Below, piece after piece: positions 1 to 8,195 of a DNA stretch of 64,000 bases. Location: assembly GCF_027925385.1 (NCBI RefSeq), contig NZ_AP027142.1:2710001-2774000 (forward strand). The letters are read 5' to 3'. This stretch comes from Methylocystis iwaonis (GTDB lineage Bacteria > Pseudomonadota > Alphaproteobacteria > Rhizobiales > Beijerinckiaceae). The position numbers and the translations under genes were made by a program. Under the pieces are notes generated by a model. That model worked only from the letters and a program-made list of their open reading frames with translations. It was not told the DNA's origin and did no database searches. Every line of letters starts with the position of its first letter. The stretch's first letter is position 1.

Positions 1-43
1 CCTGCCCGGTTCTCGTGCTGCGCTAGAGCGCGTTTCGACTCTG

Positions 44-84
44 CGCTCTTTTCGCTCGCATGATACCACGCGAGCGAAATGCGC
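44..84. repeat. Short inverted repeat, family G copy 1
   Basis: A perfect 10-bp inverted repeat (TTTCGCTCGC at 50-59, GCGAGCGAAA at 70-79) with outer GCGC pairs lies directly behind the stop codon of the last gene of the oxidase operon. There is no U-tract, so a terminator role is uncertain. A related hairpin occurs at 7424-7471. Confidence 0.6.
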
Positions 85-85
85 G

Positions 86-499
86 TTAATGCTCGACCGC
101 GCGCGATTGCGTTGCCGCCGCAAAAAAGACCTGCCGCGTAATATTCGTGTAACCGCCTTCGAGCGCCATCGCTCCAACAAAAACGAGCACGGCGAGCGGC
201 GGAACAAGAATGGCGGCGACAAGCGCAAGGCGCTCCCACGCCATATGCATGAACACCGCGACGATCAGCCCTGCCTTGAGCAGCATGAACAGAATGATCA
301 ATCCCCAACGAAGCTCGCCGTGGAAATTGAAATAATCGACCAAATAGGAGCAGGCGCTCAAAACAAACAGCAAGACCCAGACCAGTAGATAGAGTGCGAT
401 CGGGTGCTGTTGGCCATGAACGGCGGCGCCCGGCGTGCTACGCGATTTGGCGGACGAGGCGTGCGCGAGAGCTGTCATTTTATCACCAGCCGCTTCCAT
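86..499 (-). CDS. Cytochrome c oxidase subunit IV-type small subunit
   Basis: The 137-residue product has three hydrophobic segments and the look of prokaryotic oxidase subunit IV (CyoD/CtaF/COX4 type), including the FMHMAWERL stretch in the second half. These subunits stabilise haem-copper oxidases in the inner membrane and have no catalytic residues. It is the last gene of a five-cistron oxidase operon. The start is the ATG at 499, preceded by a GGAGGAG ribosome site; a longer reading upstream would overlap the subunit III gene and lacks such a site. Function is inferred from family resemblance and position. Confidence 0.8.
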   Translation of the reverse strand: MEAAGDKMTALAHASSAKSRSTPGAAVHGQQHPIALYLLVWVLLFVLSACSYLVDYFNFHGELRWGLIILFMLLKAGLIVAVFMHMAWERLALVAAILVPPLAVLVFVGAMALEGGYTNITRQVFFAAATQSRAVEH

Positions 500-531
500 T
501 TCCCTGCTCCTCCTGAAAGAGTCGTCGCCGC

Positions 532-1257
532 TCACCAGAGATAGAAGAAGGCGAAAATGAACACCCAGACCAGATCCACAAAGTGCCAATAAAGCCCCAT
601 GATCTCGACGATCTCGTACCGGCCCCGGCGGCCCGTAAAAAATCCGGGCTTCGCCCGATCATAGTCGCCGCGCCAGACGGATCTCGCGATAATCAGAAGG
701 AAGATCACGCCCATCGAAACATGGAAGCCGTGAAAGCCGGTGATCATGAAAAAGCAGGAGCCGAACTGCGCGGCTCCGAAAGGATTGCCCCAAGGGCGCA
801 CCCCTTCCTGGATAAGCTTGGTCCATTCGAACGCCTGCATGCCGACGAAGGTCGCGCCGAAGAAAGCCGTCGCCAGCATCATCAGCGCCGCCTTCCGACG
901 CTCCCGCGCATAGGCGTAATTGACGGCAATCGCCATTGTGCCCGAGCTTGTGATCAGGTCGAAGGTCATGATGGCGATGAGGATGAGCGGGATTTTCTTT
1001 CCGCCGATGTCGAGCGCGAAGATTTCGCTGGGATTCGGCCAGGGAACCGTCGTCGACATGCGGACGGTCATGTAGGAAACGAGAAAACAGCTAAAAATAA
1101 ATGTGTCGCTGACGAGGAAAATCCACATCATCGTCTTTCCCCAGGACGCGCTCTTGAAGGAGCGCTGATCCGAGGACCAATCCGCGACGACGCCGCTCAC
1201 GCCGCTTGGCCGTTGAGCCTCCACCGCCGTCTTTTGCCCCACAGACTCGACTGACAT
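532..1257 (-). CDS. Cytochrome c oxidase subunit III
   Basis: The 241-residue protein is a haem-copper oxidase subunit III with about five to six membrane segments. Typical elements are AFEWTKL, carrying the conserved membrane-embedded Glu, FFMITGFHGFHV, and the closing LYWHFVDLVWVFIF. Subunit III binds subunit I and keeps proton uptake stable over many turnovers. It follows a second subunit III-like gene 15 bases upstream and precedes the subunit IV gene. Two subunit III-like proteins in a row is the arrangement described for coxO and coxP of the Bradyrhizobium coxMNOP operon; this gene would match coxP. Confidence 0.9.
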   Translation of the reverse strand: MSVESVGQKTAVEAQRPSGVSGVVADWSSDQRSFKSASWGKTMMWIFLVSDTFIFSCFLVSYMTVRMSTTVPWPNPSEIFALDIGGKKIPLILIAIMTFDLITSSGTMAIAVNYAYARERRKAALMMLATAFFGATFVGMQAFEWTKLIQEGVRPWGNPFGAAQFGSCFFMITGFHGFHVSMGVIFLLIIARSVWRGDYDRAKPGFFTGRRGRYEIVEIMGLYWHFVDLVWVFIFAFFYLW

Positions 1258-1272
1258 GCGACGATCCTTCGA

Positions 1273-1977
1273 TCACGAAAGAAGACGGCGGCACACGACG
1301 CCGAGCGTGTCCGCCCATCCGACGAGCAGCGCGAAAAGGAGCAACCAAACGGCGAGCAGGAAATGCCAGTAGATGGCGCAAAGTTCGACCGTCCCCGCCA
1401 AAGCATTCTCCGCCTCCTGCCGCGACGCTTGCGCGATCGTCCAGAACAGGACGGCGAGCCCTCCCAGCAAATGTAGCGCGTGGGCGCCCGTGAGCAGGAA
1501 GAAGAAAGCATTGGCTGGATTCTGCGACGCATAGAAGCCGCCTGCGATCATGTCGCGCCAGGCCCATAGCTGCCCGAACAGGAAAACCAGACTCGCAACG
1601 GCGCCGGCGGATAGCGCATATCTCATTCGCTCCCCAGCCGCTGTCTTTCGCGCGGCGCTCGCGACATGCAGGGCGCCGCTCGCGACGATGAGAGCGGCTG
1701 TGTTGAACCAAAGAATGCCGGGCAAAGGCGGCGAGAGCCAATCATACGAGCCCATCCGCATGAAAAAGGCCGCGCAAAGCAACGAGAAAAGGCAGAGAGC
1801 CACGGCCAGAAAAACGATGAGGCCGGTCTTCGCCGCATTGGGCGGGCGGCCGCCATTGGCGCGATAGGCTGCTATCTCGCCTTCTTGCAGCCAAGACGCC
1901 TCCAACACGCCCTCGCGCCACAGATAGATGAGCGCCACCGAAAAGACGCAGATGAAAAAGAGCCCCATGACGCTCAT
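1273..1977 (-). CDS. Subunit III-like cytochrome c oxidase protein (CoxO-like)
   Basis: The 234-residue membrane protein belongs to the subunit III superfamily but is divergent from its neighbour. It has an N-terminal membrane segment, a GFYASQNPANAFFFLLTGAHALHLLGG stretch and the family ending IYWHFLLAVWLLLFALL. Its ATG overlaps the stop codon of the subunit I gene (ATGA at 1974-1977), so the two are translationally coupled; an AGAGGAG site lies inside the end of subunit I. By order it corresponds to CoxO of the rhizobial CoxMNOP oxidase. Whether both III-like proteins are in the same complex cannot be told from sequence. Confidence 0.8.
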   Translation of the reverse strand: MSVMGLFFICVFSVALIYLWREGVLEASWLQEGEIAAYRANGGRPPNAAKTGLIVFLAVALCLFSLLCAAFFMRMGSYDWLSPPLPGILWFNTAALIVASGALHVASAARKTAAGERMRYALSAGAVASLVFLFGQLWAWRDMIAGGFYASQNPANAFFFLLTGAHALHLLGGLAVLFWTIAQASRQEAENALAGTVELCAIYWHFLLAVWLLLFALLVGWADTLGVVCRRLLS

Positions 1978-3737
1978 GTCGCATCTTCTCCTCTCTGCGG
2001 CGGCGCATTCTGCGGCACGAAATCTTCCGCAGCGCCGGGGATGCTGTAGCCGTAAGGCCAGCGATAAACGATGGGGAGCTGTTTGCCCCAATTGCCGTGC
2101 CCCGGAGGGGTTTCCGGCGTCTGCCATTCCAGCGACGCCGCGCGCCAGGGATTGCCCCCCGCGAGCGCGCCATGCTTGAGGCTGCTGAGAGCGTTGTAGA
2201 AGAAGATGGCCTGCGCAAAGCCCACGATCAGCGCCATGATTGTCATGAAGATATTCAGCCCGACGATCGAGTGCGGGAGAAAGGCGGCGTCCCCCATCTC
2301 GTAAAAACGGCGCGGAACGCCGGAAAGCCCGAGGTAATGCATCGGGAAGAACACGGCATAGGCGCCGAGGAAGGTGATCCAGAAATGGACTTTGCCCAAG
2401 CGCTCGTCCATCAATCTGCCTGTGATCTTCGGATACCAGTGGTAGATCGCGCCGAAGATCACCAGGATGGGAGCGACGCCCATCACCATATGGAAATGCG
2501 CGACGACGAACAGCGTCGCCGAGAGCGGAACATCGACGATCACATTGCCAAGATAAAGACCAGTGATTCCGCCATTCACGAATGTGACGAGAAAACCCAG
2601 CGCGAAGAGCATCGGCGTTGTAAAATGGATGTCGGCGCGCCAGAGCGTCACCACCCAATTATAGACCTTCATCGCTGTCGGAACGGCGATGGCAAGCGTG
2701 GTGACGGCAAAGAAGAAGCCGAAGATCGGGTCCATGCCGCTCACATACATATGGTGGCCCCAGACCACCATGCTCAGAACGCCGATCGCCAGAATCGCCC
2801 AGACCATCATGCGATAGCCGAAGATATTCTTGCGCGCATGGACGCTGATAAGATCGGAAACCATGCCGAAAGCCGGCAGCGCGACGATATAGACCTCAGG
2901 GTGCCCGAAGAACCAGAACAGATGTTGGAAAAGGATCGGGCTGCCGCCGCTGTAGTCGCGCCGTTCGCCCATCTCCACAATCGCCGGAACGAAAAAGCTG
3001 GTGCCGAGCGTGCGATCGAGCAACAACATGACGCAGGCGACGAACAGACCCGGGAAGGCAAGAAGCGCCATTACCGCCGCAGTGAAGATGCCCCAAACAG
3101 TGAGCGGCATGCGCATGAGCGTCATGCCGCGCGTGCGGCCCTGCAGCACCGTCACGACGTAATTGAGGCCACCCATCGTGAAGCCGACGATGAAGAGAAT
3201 GAGCGACGAGAGCATCAATATGATGCCCCACTCATGGCCAGGGGTTCCGGTAAGAATTGCTTGCGGCGGATAGAGCGTCCAGCCCGCGCCGGTCGGCCCG
3301 CCGGGAACGAAATAGCTTGCCGCGAGAACGAGCGTCGCCAGCAGATACACCCAATAGCTCAGCATATTGACGAAGGGAAACACCATGTCCCTCGCGCCGA
3401 CCATGAGCGGAATGAGGTAATTGCCGAAACCGCCGAGAAAAATCGCGGTAAGCATATAGACCACCATGATCATGCCATGCATGGTCACGGCCTGGTAATA
3501 GACATTGGCGTCGATGAAGGGGATGGCGCCGGGAAACGCCAGTTGCAATCTGATCAGCCACGACAGCACGAGCGCAACAAGCCCGATCGCGATCGCCGTG
3601 CAGGCATATTGAATGGCGATGACCTTGGCGTCTTGTGAAAAGACGTATTTCGTCAGCCAAGACGTCGCGTGGTAGAGTTCGACGTCCTCGACCTCCTGGG
3701 TTGGAACGCCGTCGTCCTCTATCGAGACATCGGTCAT
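1974..3737 (-). CDS. ctaD: Cytochrome c oxidase subunit I (aa3 type)
   Basis: This 587-residue protein is the catalytic subunit of an aa3-type oxidase, reducing O2 at a haem a3-CuB centre and pumping protons. Visible landmarks are the low-spin haem ligand in TMHG (His87), WFFGHPEVYI with the CuB His279, proton-channel Glu281 and cross-linked Tyr283, HH in WGHHMYVSGM, and FVVAHFHMVMG near the C-terminus with the haem ligands. The Asp of the D channel (GARDM, Asp117) and its Asn partner are present. The ATG at 3737 follows a GGAGGGGG ribosome site; the longer upstream reading overlaps coxB and is unlikely. About twelve membrane helices are expected. It would match CoxN of the rhizobial CoxMNOP set. 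Confidence 0.95.
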   Translation of the reverse strand: MTDVSIEDDGVPTQEVEDVELYHATSWLTKYVFSQDAKVIAIQYACTAIAIGLVALVLSWLIRLQLAFPGAIPFIDANVYYQAVTMHGMIMVVYMLTAIFLGGFGNYLIPLMVGARDMVFPFVNMLSYWVYLLATLVLAASYFVPGGPTGAGWTLYPPQAILTGTPGHEWGIILMLSSLILFIVGFTMGGLNYVVTVLQGRTRGMTLMRMPLTVWGIFTAAVMALLAFPGLFVACVMLLLDRTLGTSFFVPAIVEMGERRDYSGGSPILFQHLFWFFGHPEVYIVALPAFGMVSDLISVHARKNIFGYRMMVWAILAIGVLSMVVWGHHMYVSGMDPIFGFFFAVTTLAIAVPTAMKVYNWVVTLWRADIHFTTPMLFALGFLVTFVNGGITGLYLGNVIVDVPLSATLFVVAHFHMVMGVAPILVIFGAIYHWYPKITGRLMDERLGKVHFWITFLGAYAVFFPMHYLGLSGVPRRFYEMGDAAFLPHSIVGLNIFMTIMALIVGFAQAIFFYNALSSLKHGALAGGNPWRAASLEWQTPETPPGHGNWGKQLPIVYRWPYGYSIPGAAEDFVPQNAPPQRGEDAT

Positions 3738-3763
3738 GGTCGATCCCCCTCCCCCGACGCGTC

Positions 3764-4567
3764 TCAAAAAGCCTCTGCCTTGCGCAACTGCGCAAAGCTC
3801 TTTTGCGCCGCCAGCCAATTGCGATAGTCACTCTCGGAATCGATAAAAAGCGCGCCGCGCATTTGCGCGTGGCCAATGCCACAATAGGCGACGCAAAGGA
3901 TTTCGAACTGCCCGGTTTTGGTTGGCGTGAACCAGAAATAGGTTTCCATCCCCGGCACGAGATCCATTTTGGCGCGAAGCTCCGGCACGTAAAAGTCGTG
4001 CAAGACGTCGATCGAACGCAGCAGCACCTTGACCGGCTTGCCTTCCGGCAGGTGCAGCTCGCCATTGCTGATAATGAGGTCGTCGCGTCCTTTCGGATCG
4101 GCGGGATTGACCCCCAAAGCATTGGCCGCGTCGATAAAGCGGACGTCGGTCGCGCCGAATTGATTATCGGCCCCGGGCAGGCGGAAGCTCCAGCTCCATT
4201 GCGCGCCGACCGCCTCTACCTCCATCGCGCCCTCTGGCGGCGTGATAAAACTCCCCCACACCGAAAGCCCTGGCGCAAGCAAGAGGATCACGGCGAGGGT
4301 GGTTATTCCGCCAAGCAAAAGCTCGAGCCTTCGGTTTTCGGGCTCGTAAGTGGAGCGCCGCCCGGATTGGTGGCGAAACCTGTACAGGCAGTAGGACATG
4401 AACAGGATGACAGCGACAAAGCCAATGGTCGTCACGATGAAGGTCAGCGACAGAGTATCGTCGATGAAGCCCCAGTTGGAGGCTATCTGAGTTGGTCGCC
4501 AGGGGCTTAGAAAATGAAAGACAAGCGAGCCGACGACAACAAGGGCCATAATCAAAGCGACCAGCAT
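3764..4567 (-). CDS. coxB: Cytochrome c oxidase subunit II
   Basis: The 267-residue protein has two N-terminal membrane helices and a periplasmic cupredoxin domain. The binuclear CuA site is intact in CVAYCGIGHAQM (C-x3-C-x3-H-x2-M) with the upstream His in LHDFYVP, and the aromatic electron-entry patch QWSWSF is present. It takes electrons from cytochrome c and passes them to subunit I. The start chosen is the ATG at 4567 with a GAAAGG site; a TTG at 4603 in the same frame is an alternative. No haem c motif is fused to it, so this is a plain aa3 rather than caa3 subunit II. Confidence 0.93.
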   Translation of the reverse strand: MLVALIMALVVVGSLVFHFLSPWRPTQIASNWGFIDDTLSLTFIVTTIGFVAVILFMSYCLYRFRHQSGRRSTYEPENRRLELLLGGITTLAVILLLAPGLSVWGSFITPPEGAMEVEAVGAQWSWSFRLPGADNQFGATDVRFIDAANALGVNPADPKGRDDLIISNGELHLPEGKPVKVLLRSIDVLHDFYVPELRAKMDLVPGMETYFWFTPTKTGQFEILCVAYCGIGHAQMRGALFIDSESDYRNWLAAQKSFAQLRKAEAF

Positions 4568-4667
4568 CCGCCGTGACCTTTCACGAGAGCCTACTCGCAA
4601 CAATTAGGTTCGACAGGCGCTGCGGCAATGAGCTTGCGCGCCGCGCGCCTGCCTTCTAACCCTTCCG

Positions 4668-4910
4668 TTAAATCTGCGCCGGCCGCGCCAAAGTCGCGCT
4701 GTAGACGGAGCGTGCGCCAGCGTGGGGGCTCAAGGCGTAAAGAAAAAACGATCCGACAGACACGATCGCCGCGGTGAGGATCACGCCAGCCAGGAAGTTT
4801 TTCGAGCTTGCGGGCCGCGCAATCTCTGGCCCGGCTAAGACAAGGAGCGCAATCAAACCGACGAATGCGCTCAGAAGCGCGAGGAGATAGAGACTTTCCA
4901 CCGCGACCAT
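4668..4910 (-). CDS. Small two-helix membrane protein upstream of coxB
   Basis: An 80-residue hydrophobic protein with two clear membrane segments (about residues 5-27 and 38-60) sits 100 bases upstream of coxB on the same strand. A GGGAG ribosome site lies 9 bases before the ATG. I do not recognise a family. Its position at the head of the operon suggests an accessory or assembly protein of the oxidase, but it could be unrelated. It is too small to be one of the known Cox assembly factors (CtaA, CtaB, CtaG). Confidence 0.55.
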   Translation of the reverse strand: MVAVESLYLLALLSAFVGLIALLVLAGPEIARPASSKNFLAGVILTAAIVSVGSFFLYALSPHAGARSVYSATLARPAQI

Positions 4911-5072
4911 GGCTGCAGCTCCCTTTTTTGACGCTTGCCTCCCCGCGTAACGCGGGAGCGCGCATGAAAGGTCCTTGCCGTGGTCGCGCTAAATTCCTTG
5001 TTGGCGCCCCGTGGCCAATATGCGGGTGGGTCGGTCCTGCGGACTGATGCAAAATCGGCTTGAGTGGTTCGC

Positions 5073-5208
5073 TGTCATTGGCGACGCTCGCTCGAGCGAG
5101 CGATCGGAATCCAGAGCAAACCAGCGCTTTTGTGGCTCTGGATTCCCGGTCGGACTTTCAGTCCGCCGGGAATGACAAGCGCTACCGCAAGCTGTTCAAC
5201 CGGAAATA
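5073..5208. repeat. Palindromic interspersed repeat, family A copy 1
   Basis: Starts TGTCATTGGCGACGC and ends in GCTGTTCAACCGGAAA. It contains two inverted arms around GGAATCCAGAGC and GGCTCTGGATTCC. It occupies most of the 331-base gap between the oxidase operon and the GGDEF-EAL gene (4911-5241), which holds no gene. Other copies are at 28541, 58198, 60934 and 63464. Confidence 0.8.
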
Positions 5209-5241
5209 GTATGATCCGGCTATGAAAAGTCGCGCCCTACT

Positions 5242-6912
5242 TTACGCGACGGCCTCGCGCTTGCCGTCGCAAGCCAGGATTTTTTCAACCGCCTCTAGCG
5301 GCTTGGGACGACCCAGGAGATAGCCCTGCACCGAGTCACACCGCTCGGCGCGGAGCCATTGGAGCTGATCCTCGGTTTCGACGCCCTCGGCGGTCGTGGG
5401 TATGTTCAGGCTTTCGCACAAGCCGGTGATGGCGCGTATAATCGCCAAGCAATCGGGATTTTCAGCAACCCCCTTGACGAAAGCGCGGTCGATCTTCACC
5501 TTGTCGAAGGCGAATTTCGTGAGGTAGGCCAAAGACGAATATCCGGTCCCGAAATCATCCATGGCTATCTTCACGCCGATATGTCTCAGCTTTTCGAGAA
5601 TAGCGATGGTGTCCTCTGTATTATAGAGCATAACGCTCTCGGTGATTTCGAGTTCGAGCCGGCTCGGTCTCAAATTCGAAACGCCCAGCGCCGCCGCGAC
5701 ATCGAGCAGAATAGATTGATCGCGGAACTGGCAGGCTGAAATATTCACGGAAACGCCGACGTCTTCGCGCCAATCGGCCGCATCGAGGCATGCGCGCTTG
5801 AGCGCCCATGCGCCGATGCTGCGGATCAAACCTGTCTCTTCCGCCAGCGGGATAAAATCCGCCGGAGAGACGAGTCCGCGCGTGGGCGAGTCCCAGCGCA
5901 TCAGCGCTTCGAAACCATTGACCCGGCCGTCCGAGAGACCGACGAGCGGCTGGTAATAAAGCTTCAGCTCGTTGTTCTCGAGCGCATGCCGTAGATCGTT
6001 CTCGAGAGCGTGGCGGGCGTTGAAGTCCTTCAGCATCTGCACATCGAAATAGCGCTGCGTATTGCCGCCTTCCTTTTTTGCGCAATAAAGTGCGATGTCC
6101 GCGTTTCTGAGCAATGCGTCGGGATCGCTCGCATCGTCGGGCCCGATCGCGACGCCGATCGACGCCGTCGTAATGACTTGACTGCCGCAGGTCTCGATAG
6201 GCGCCGCAATCGCCGAGACAATTCGATCGATTGCTGCATGAAGCGCGTCGACGCTTGGAACGCCGTTGAAGATGATCGCGAATTCATCGCCGCCAAGGCG
6301 CGCGATGTGGTGCGGCTCGCGAATAATTTTTCGCAGCCGCTCGGCGACAGAAACGAGCACGAGGTCTCCCACCGGATGCCCGAGAGTGTCGTTGATCGAT
6401 TTGAAGTCGTCGAGATCGAGATACACGAGCGCGAATATGCCGCCATGTTGATAGTAAGAAAATGATTCCTTCAAATTCGCGTAGAAGGTCGCGCGATTGC
6501 CGATCCCGGTAAGACAGTCATGATGCGCAAGGTATATGATATCATTTTCGGCCTTGCGCTTTTCGGTCACATCCTCATAAATGCTGAGAAGATATTGAGG
6601 ATTTTGCTTTTCGTCGAACAGCGGAATCAATGTCGCAAACAGGCTCAATTTTGTTTCTGTTTCATACTCACATTCGAAAGTTACAGCTTTTCCAGACTTG
6701 ATAACGGCCTGGTCCCTTAAGGCAAACTCGTCCGCCCTCTCGCGCGGGAGCAAATCATGCAGCGTTTTTCCGATGATGGCGCTCGGCGTTCCAAATACCT
6801 TTTCCGTCGCTTTATTCGCCAGCACAAACTTCTGCGTGTTCGCGTCGACCACTGTGACCATCATGGGAAGGTTGTTTATGATGGCGTCGAGAAAAACCTG
6901 GGTCTGGGACAT
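5242..6912 (-). CDS. PAS-GGDEF-EAL cyclic-di-GMP signalling protein
   Basis: The 556-residue cytoplasmic protein has a PAS domain (about 8-120), a diguanylate cyclase domain with intact GGDEF (207-211) and an EAL phosphodiesterase domain (about 300-550). The EAL domain keeps EAL (335-337), the LEITES, DDFGTGYSSL, KIDRAFV, TAEGVET and QGYLLGRP motifs, so both activities look possible. The product-inhibition I-site, normally RxxD before GGDEF, reads R-E-P-H (198-201), so feedback by c-di-GMP is probably weak. No membrane segment is seen; the signal bound by the PAS domain is unknown. It is monocistronic, with a repeat behind it and a 655-base gap in front. Confidence 0.92.
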   Translation of the reverse strand: MSQTQVFLDAIINNLPMMVTVVDANTQKFVLANKATEKVFGTPSAIIGKTLHDLLPRERADEFALRDQAVIKSGKAVTFECEYETETKLSLFATLIPLFDEKQNPQYLLSIYEDVTEKRKAENDIIYLAHHDCLTGIGNRATFYANLKESFSYYQHGGIFALVYLDLDDFKSINDTLGHPVGDLVLVSVAERLRKIIREPHHIARLGGDEFAIIFNGVPSVDALHAAIDRIVSAIAAPIETCGSQVITTASIGVAIGPDDASDPDALLRNADIALYCAKKEGGNTQRYFDVQMLKDFNARHALENDLRHALENNELKLYYQPLVGLSDGRVNGFEALMRWDSPTRGLVSPADFIPLAEETGLIRSIGAWALKRACLDAADWREDVGVSVNISACQFRDQSILLDVAAALGVSNLRPSRLELEITESVMLYNTEDTIAILEKLRHIGVKIAMDDFGTGYSSLAYLTKFAFDKVKIDRAFVKGVAENPDCLAIIRAITGLCESLNIPTTAEGVETEDQLQWLRAERCDSVQGYLLGRPKPLEAVEKILACDGKREAVA

Positions 6913-7567
6913 CGTCTATAGTTTCCTCAAGTTTTATCGAATATGGCGGCGCCTGGATCGAGATAGCTCGATCGAGCGCGGGTATTGATATGGCGGCTTC
7001 ATCCTCGACCCTGGCCCAGGTCGACGAAACACGCGCGCATCATTTTCAGAATGACTTAATCGAGGCTTAAAAACGTGCTTTCAACCAAGCGCAGAAGAGA
7101 AGAATCCAGCCAGATAGGGTAATAAAGCGTAACATTTACGCTGTCTCCAAATTAGATACAGCCACGATGATACAATTAAGCACACGGCACAGGCCAATTT
7201 CAACTTGAGCGTGCAACGCATGCGCAGCATCGCCAGACTTTGAACTTTGCGAAACGTCCCAAGCATCTTGTCGTCTTCAAAAAGGTCGCAGCTTCCCAAC
7301 TGTCATTCTATGATAGTTTCACGGCCATGGGGCCGTCACTGGAGGCAGTGATGGCCAGACCGGGCGTCCGGCGCAAGGATAATGGCCTCAGGCTTGCTTG
7401 AGGCGAAAGCAGGCGTATGTGTAGCGTGCTTTCCGCTCGCATGGAGTCATCCAAGCGAGGAGAAAGCGCGCAGCTTCAAAAGCCAGGGCGCGTTCTGCGC
7501 GAGCCGAACGAGTCCGCGTTGTCTCTGATTGGAGGCGCTCCATAGCGCAGAGCCGAGGAAGCTGCCG
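6913..7567. other. Gene-poor gap with clustered hairpins
   Basis: No convincing gene in 655 bases. A 72-codon minus-strand reading frame (7081-7299) encodes one hydrophobic stretch but has no recognisable family or strong ribosome site. Between about 7330 and 7405 lie three stem-loops: ACGGCC-ATGG-GGCCGT, TCACTG-GAGG-CAGTGA and GCCTCA...TGAGGC. A family G inverted repeat follows at 7424-7471. Confidence 0.5.
7424..7471. repeat. Short inverted repeat, family G copy 2
   Basis: Imperfect hairpin with arms GCTTTCCGCTCGC and GCGAGGAGAAAGCGC around ATGGAGTCATCCAA. The TTTC-GCTCGCATG core matches the hairpin at 44-84. Confidence 0.5.
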
Positions 7568-8173
7568 ATGGCGGAAACCTTGAAGACGGCGAGCGTTCGA
7601 GAGTCAGACAGTGGCAAGCGCTTTCTGAAGGCGCTTCGACTGATCTCCATCCTGGCGCTTGCGATGAGCGTTTCGAGCGTCGCCTTCGATTGGCTTTCCG
7701 CCTCAGGGAAGTATTTCGAGGATGGAGCTTCCTGGATTTACGACTGCGCGATTTACGGCTTGGTCGCGATCTCTTTTGGAAGGAGCGTCTTTTACGAACG
7801 AGCGGCGGCCTTTATGCTCTCGCTGGTCCTTACGGCCGCCGGCTGTCAGGGCTCCTACGACGTTTGGAGCGAAATTGCCCGCAGAGGCCACGACGTTTCC
7901 GTCGATACGCCGTTTTCCGCCCTGGTCTTTGCGACCGGCGCAATCCTGGAAGCGGCTTTGCTGTTCAAATTTCGAAAGTCGAGGGAGTGCTTGATGATGG
8001 CGACCTGGCTTTCCGCCCGGAACTCTGCGGCGGTTGCGCTTGCCGGCGCCGCTGTCTCGCTCGTCTTTCACGCGCCGACAGCGAGCGGCCCTCAGATATT
8101 CCTCGACTGCCTCGATACGGTCCTCGCGTTTCAGGCGGCCTTCCTCGTGGCCAAGGGGATCGTCGAAAATTGA
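7568..8173 (+). CDS. Membrane protein with partial resemblance to CDF cation transporters
   Basis: A 201-residue integral membrane protein with about five hydrophobic segments. The stretch KSRECLMMATWLSARNSAAV resembles the KS(R)-ATW-x2-RN motif around membrane helices of cation-diffusion facilitator relatives. The metal-binding HxxxD pairs expected of a working CDF transporter are not evident and no cytoplasmic domain is present, so transport is doubtful. The ATG at 7568 has GAGGAAG upstream; an ATG at 7529 is an alternative. It converges on the large synthetase gene 22 bases downstream; no functional link is implied. Confidence 0.65.
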   Translation: MAETLKTASVRESDSGKRFLKALRLISILALAMSVSSVAFDWLSASGKYFEDGASWIYDCAIYGLVAISFGRSVFYERAAAFMLSLVLTAAGCQGSYDVWSEIARRGHDVSVDTPFSALVFATGAILEAALLFKFRKSRECLMMATWLSARNSAAVALAGAAVSLVFHAPTASGPQIFLDCLDTVLAFQAAFLVAKGIVEN

Positions 8174-8195
8174 GCGCGGCTTGTGACGACGACGA

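Noticed and set aside
2097..3638. 513-codon open frame on the plus strand opposite the oxidase subunit I gene
   Set aside because: Antisense shadow: His/Asp/Arg-rich composition, no ribosome site, and the opposite strand encodes an unmistakable oxidase subunit.
7081..7299. 72-residue minus-strand frame with one hydrophobic segment
   Set aside because: No ribosome site or recognisable family; kept only as a remark in the gap description.
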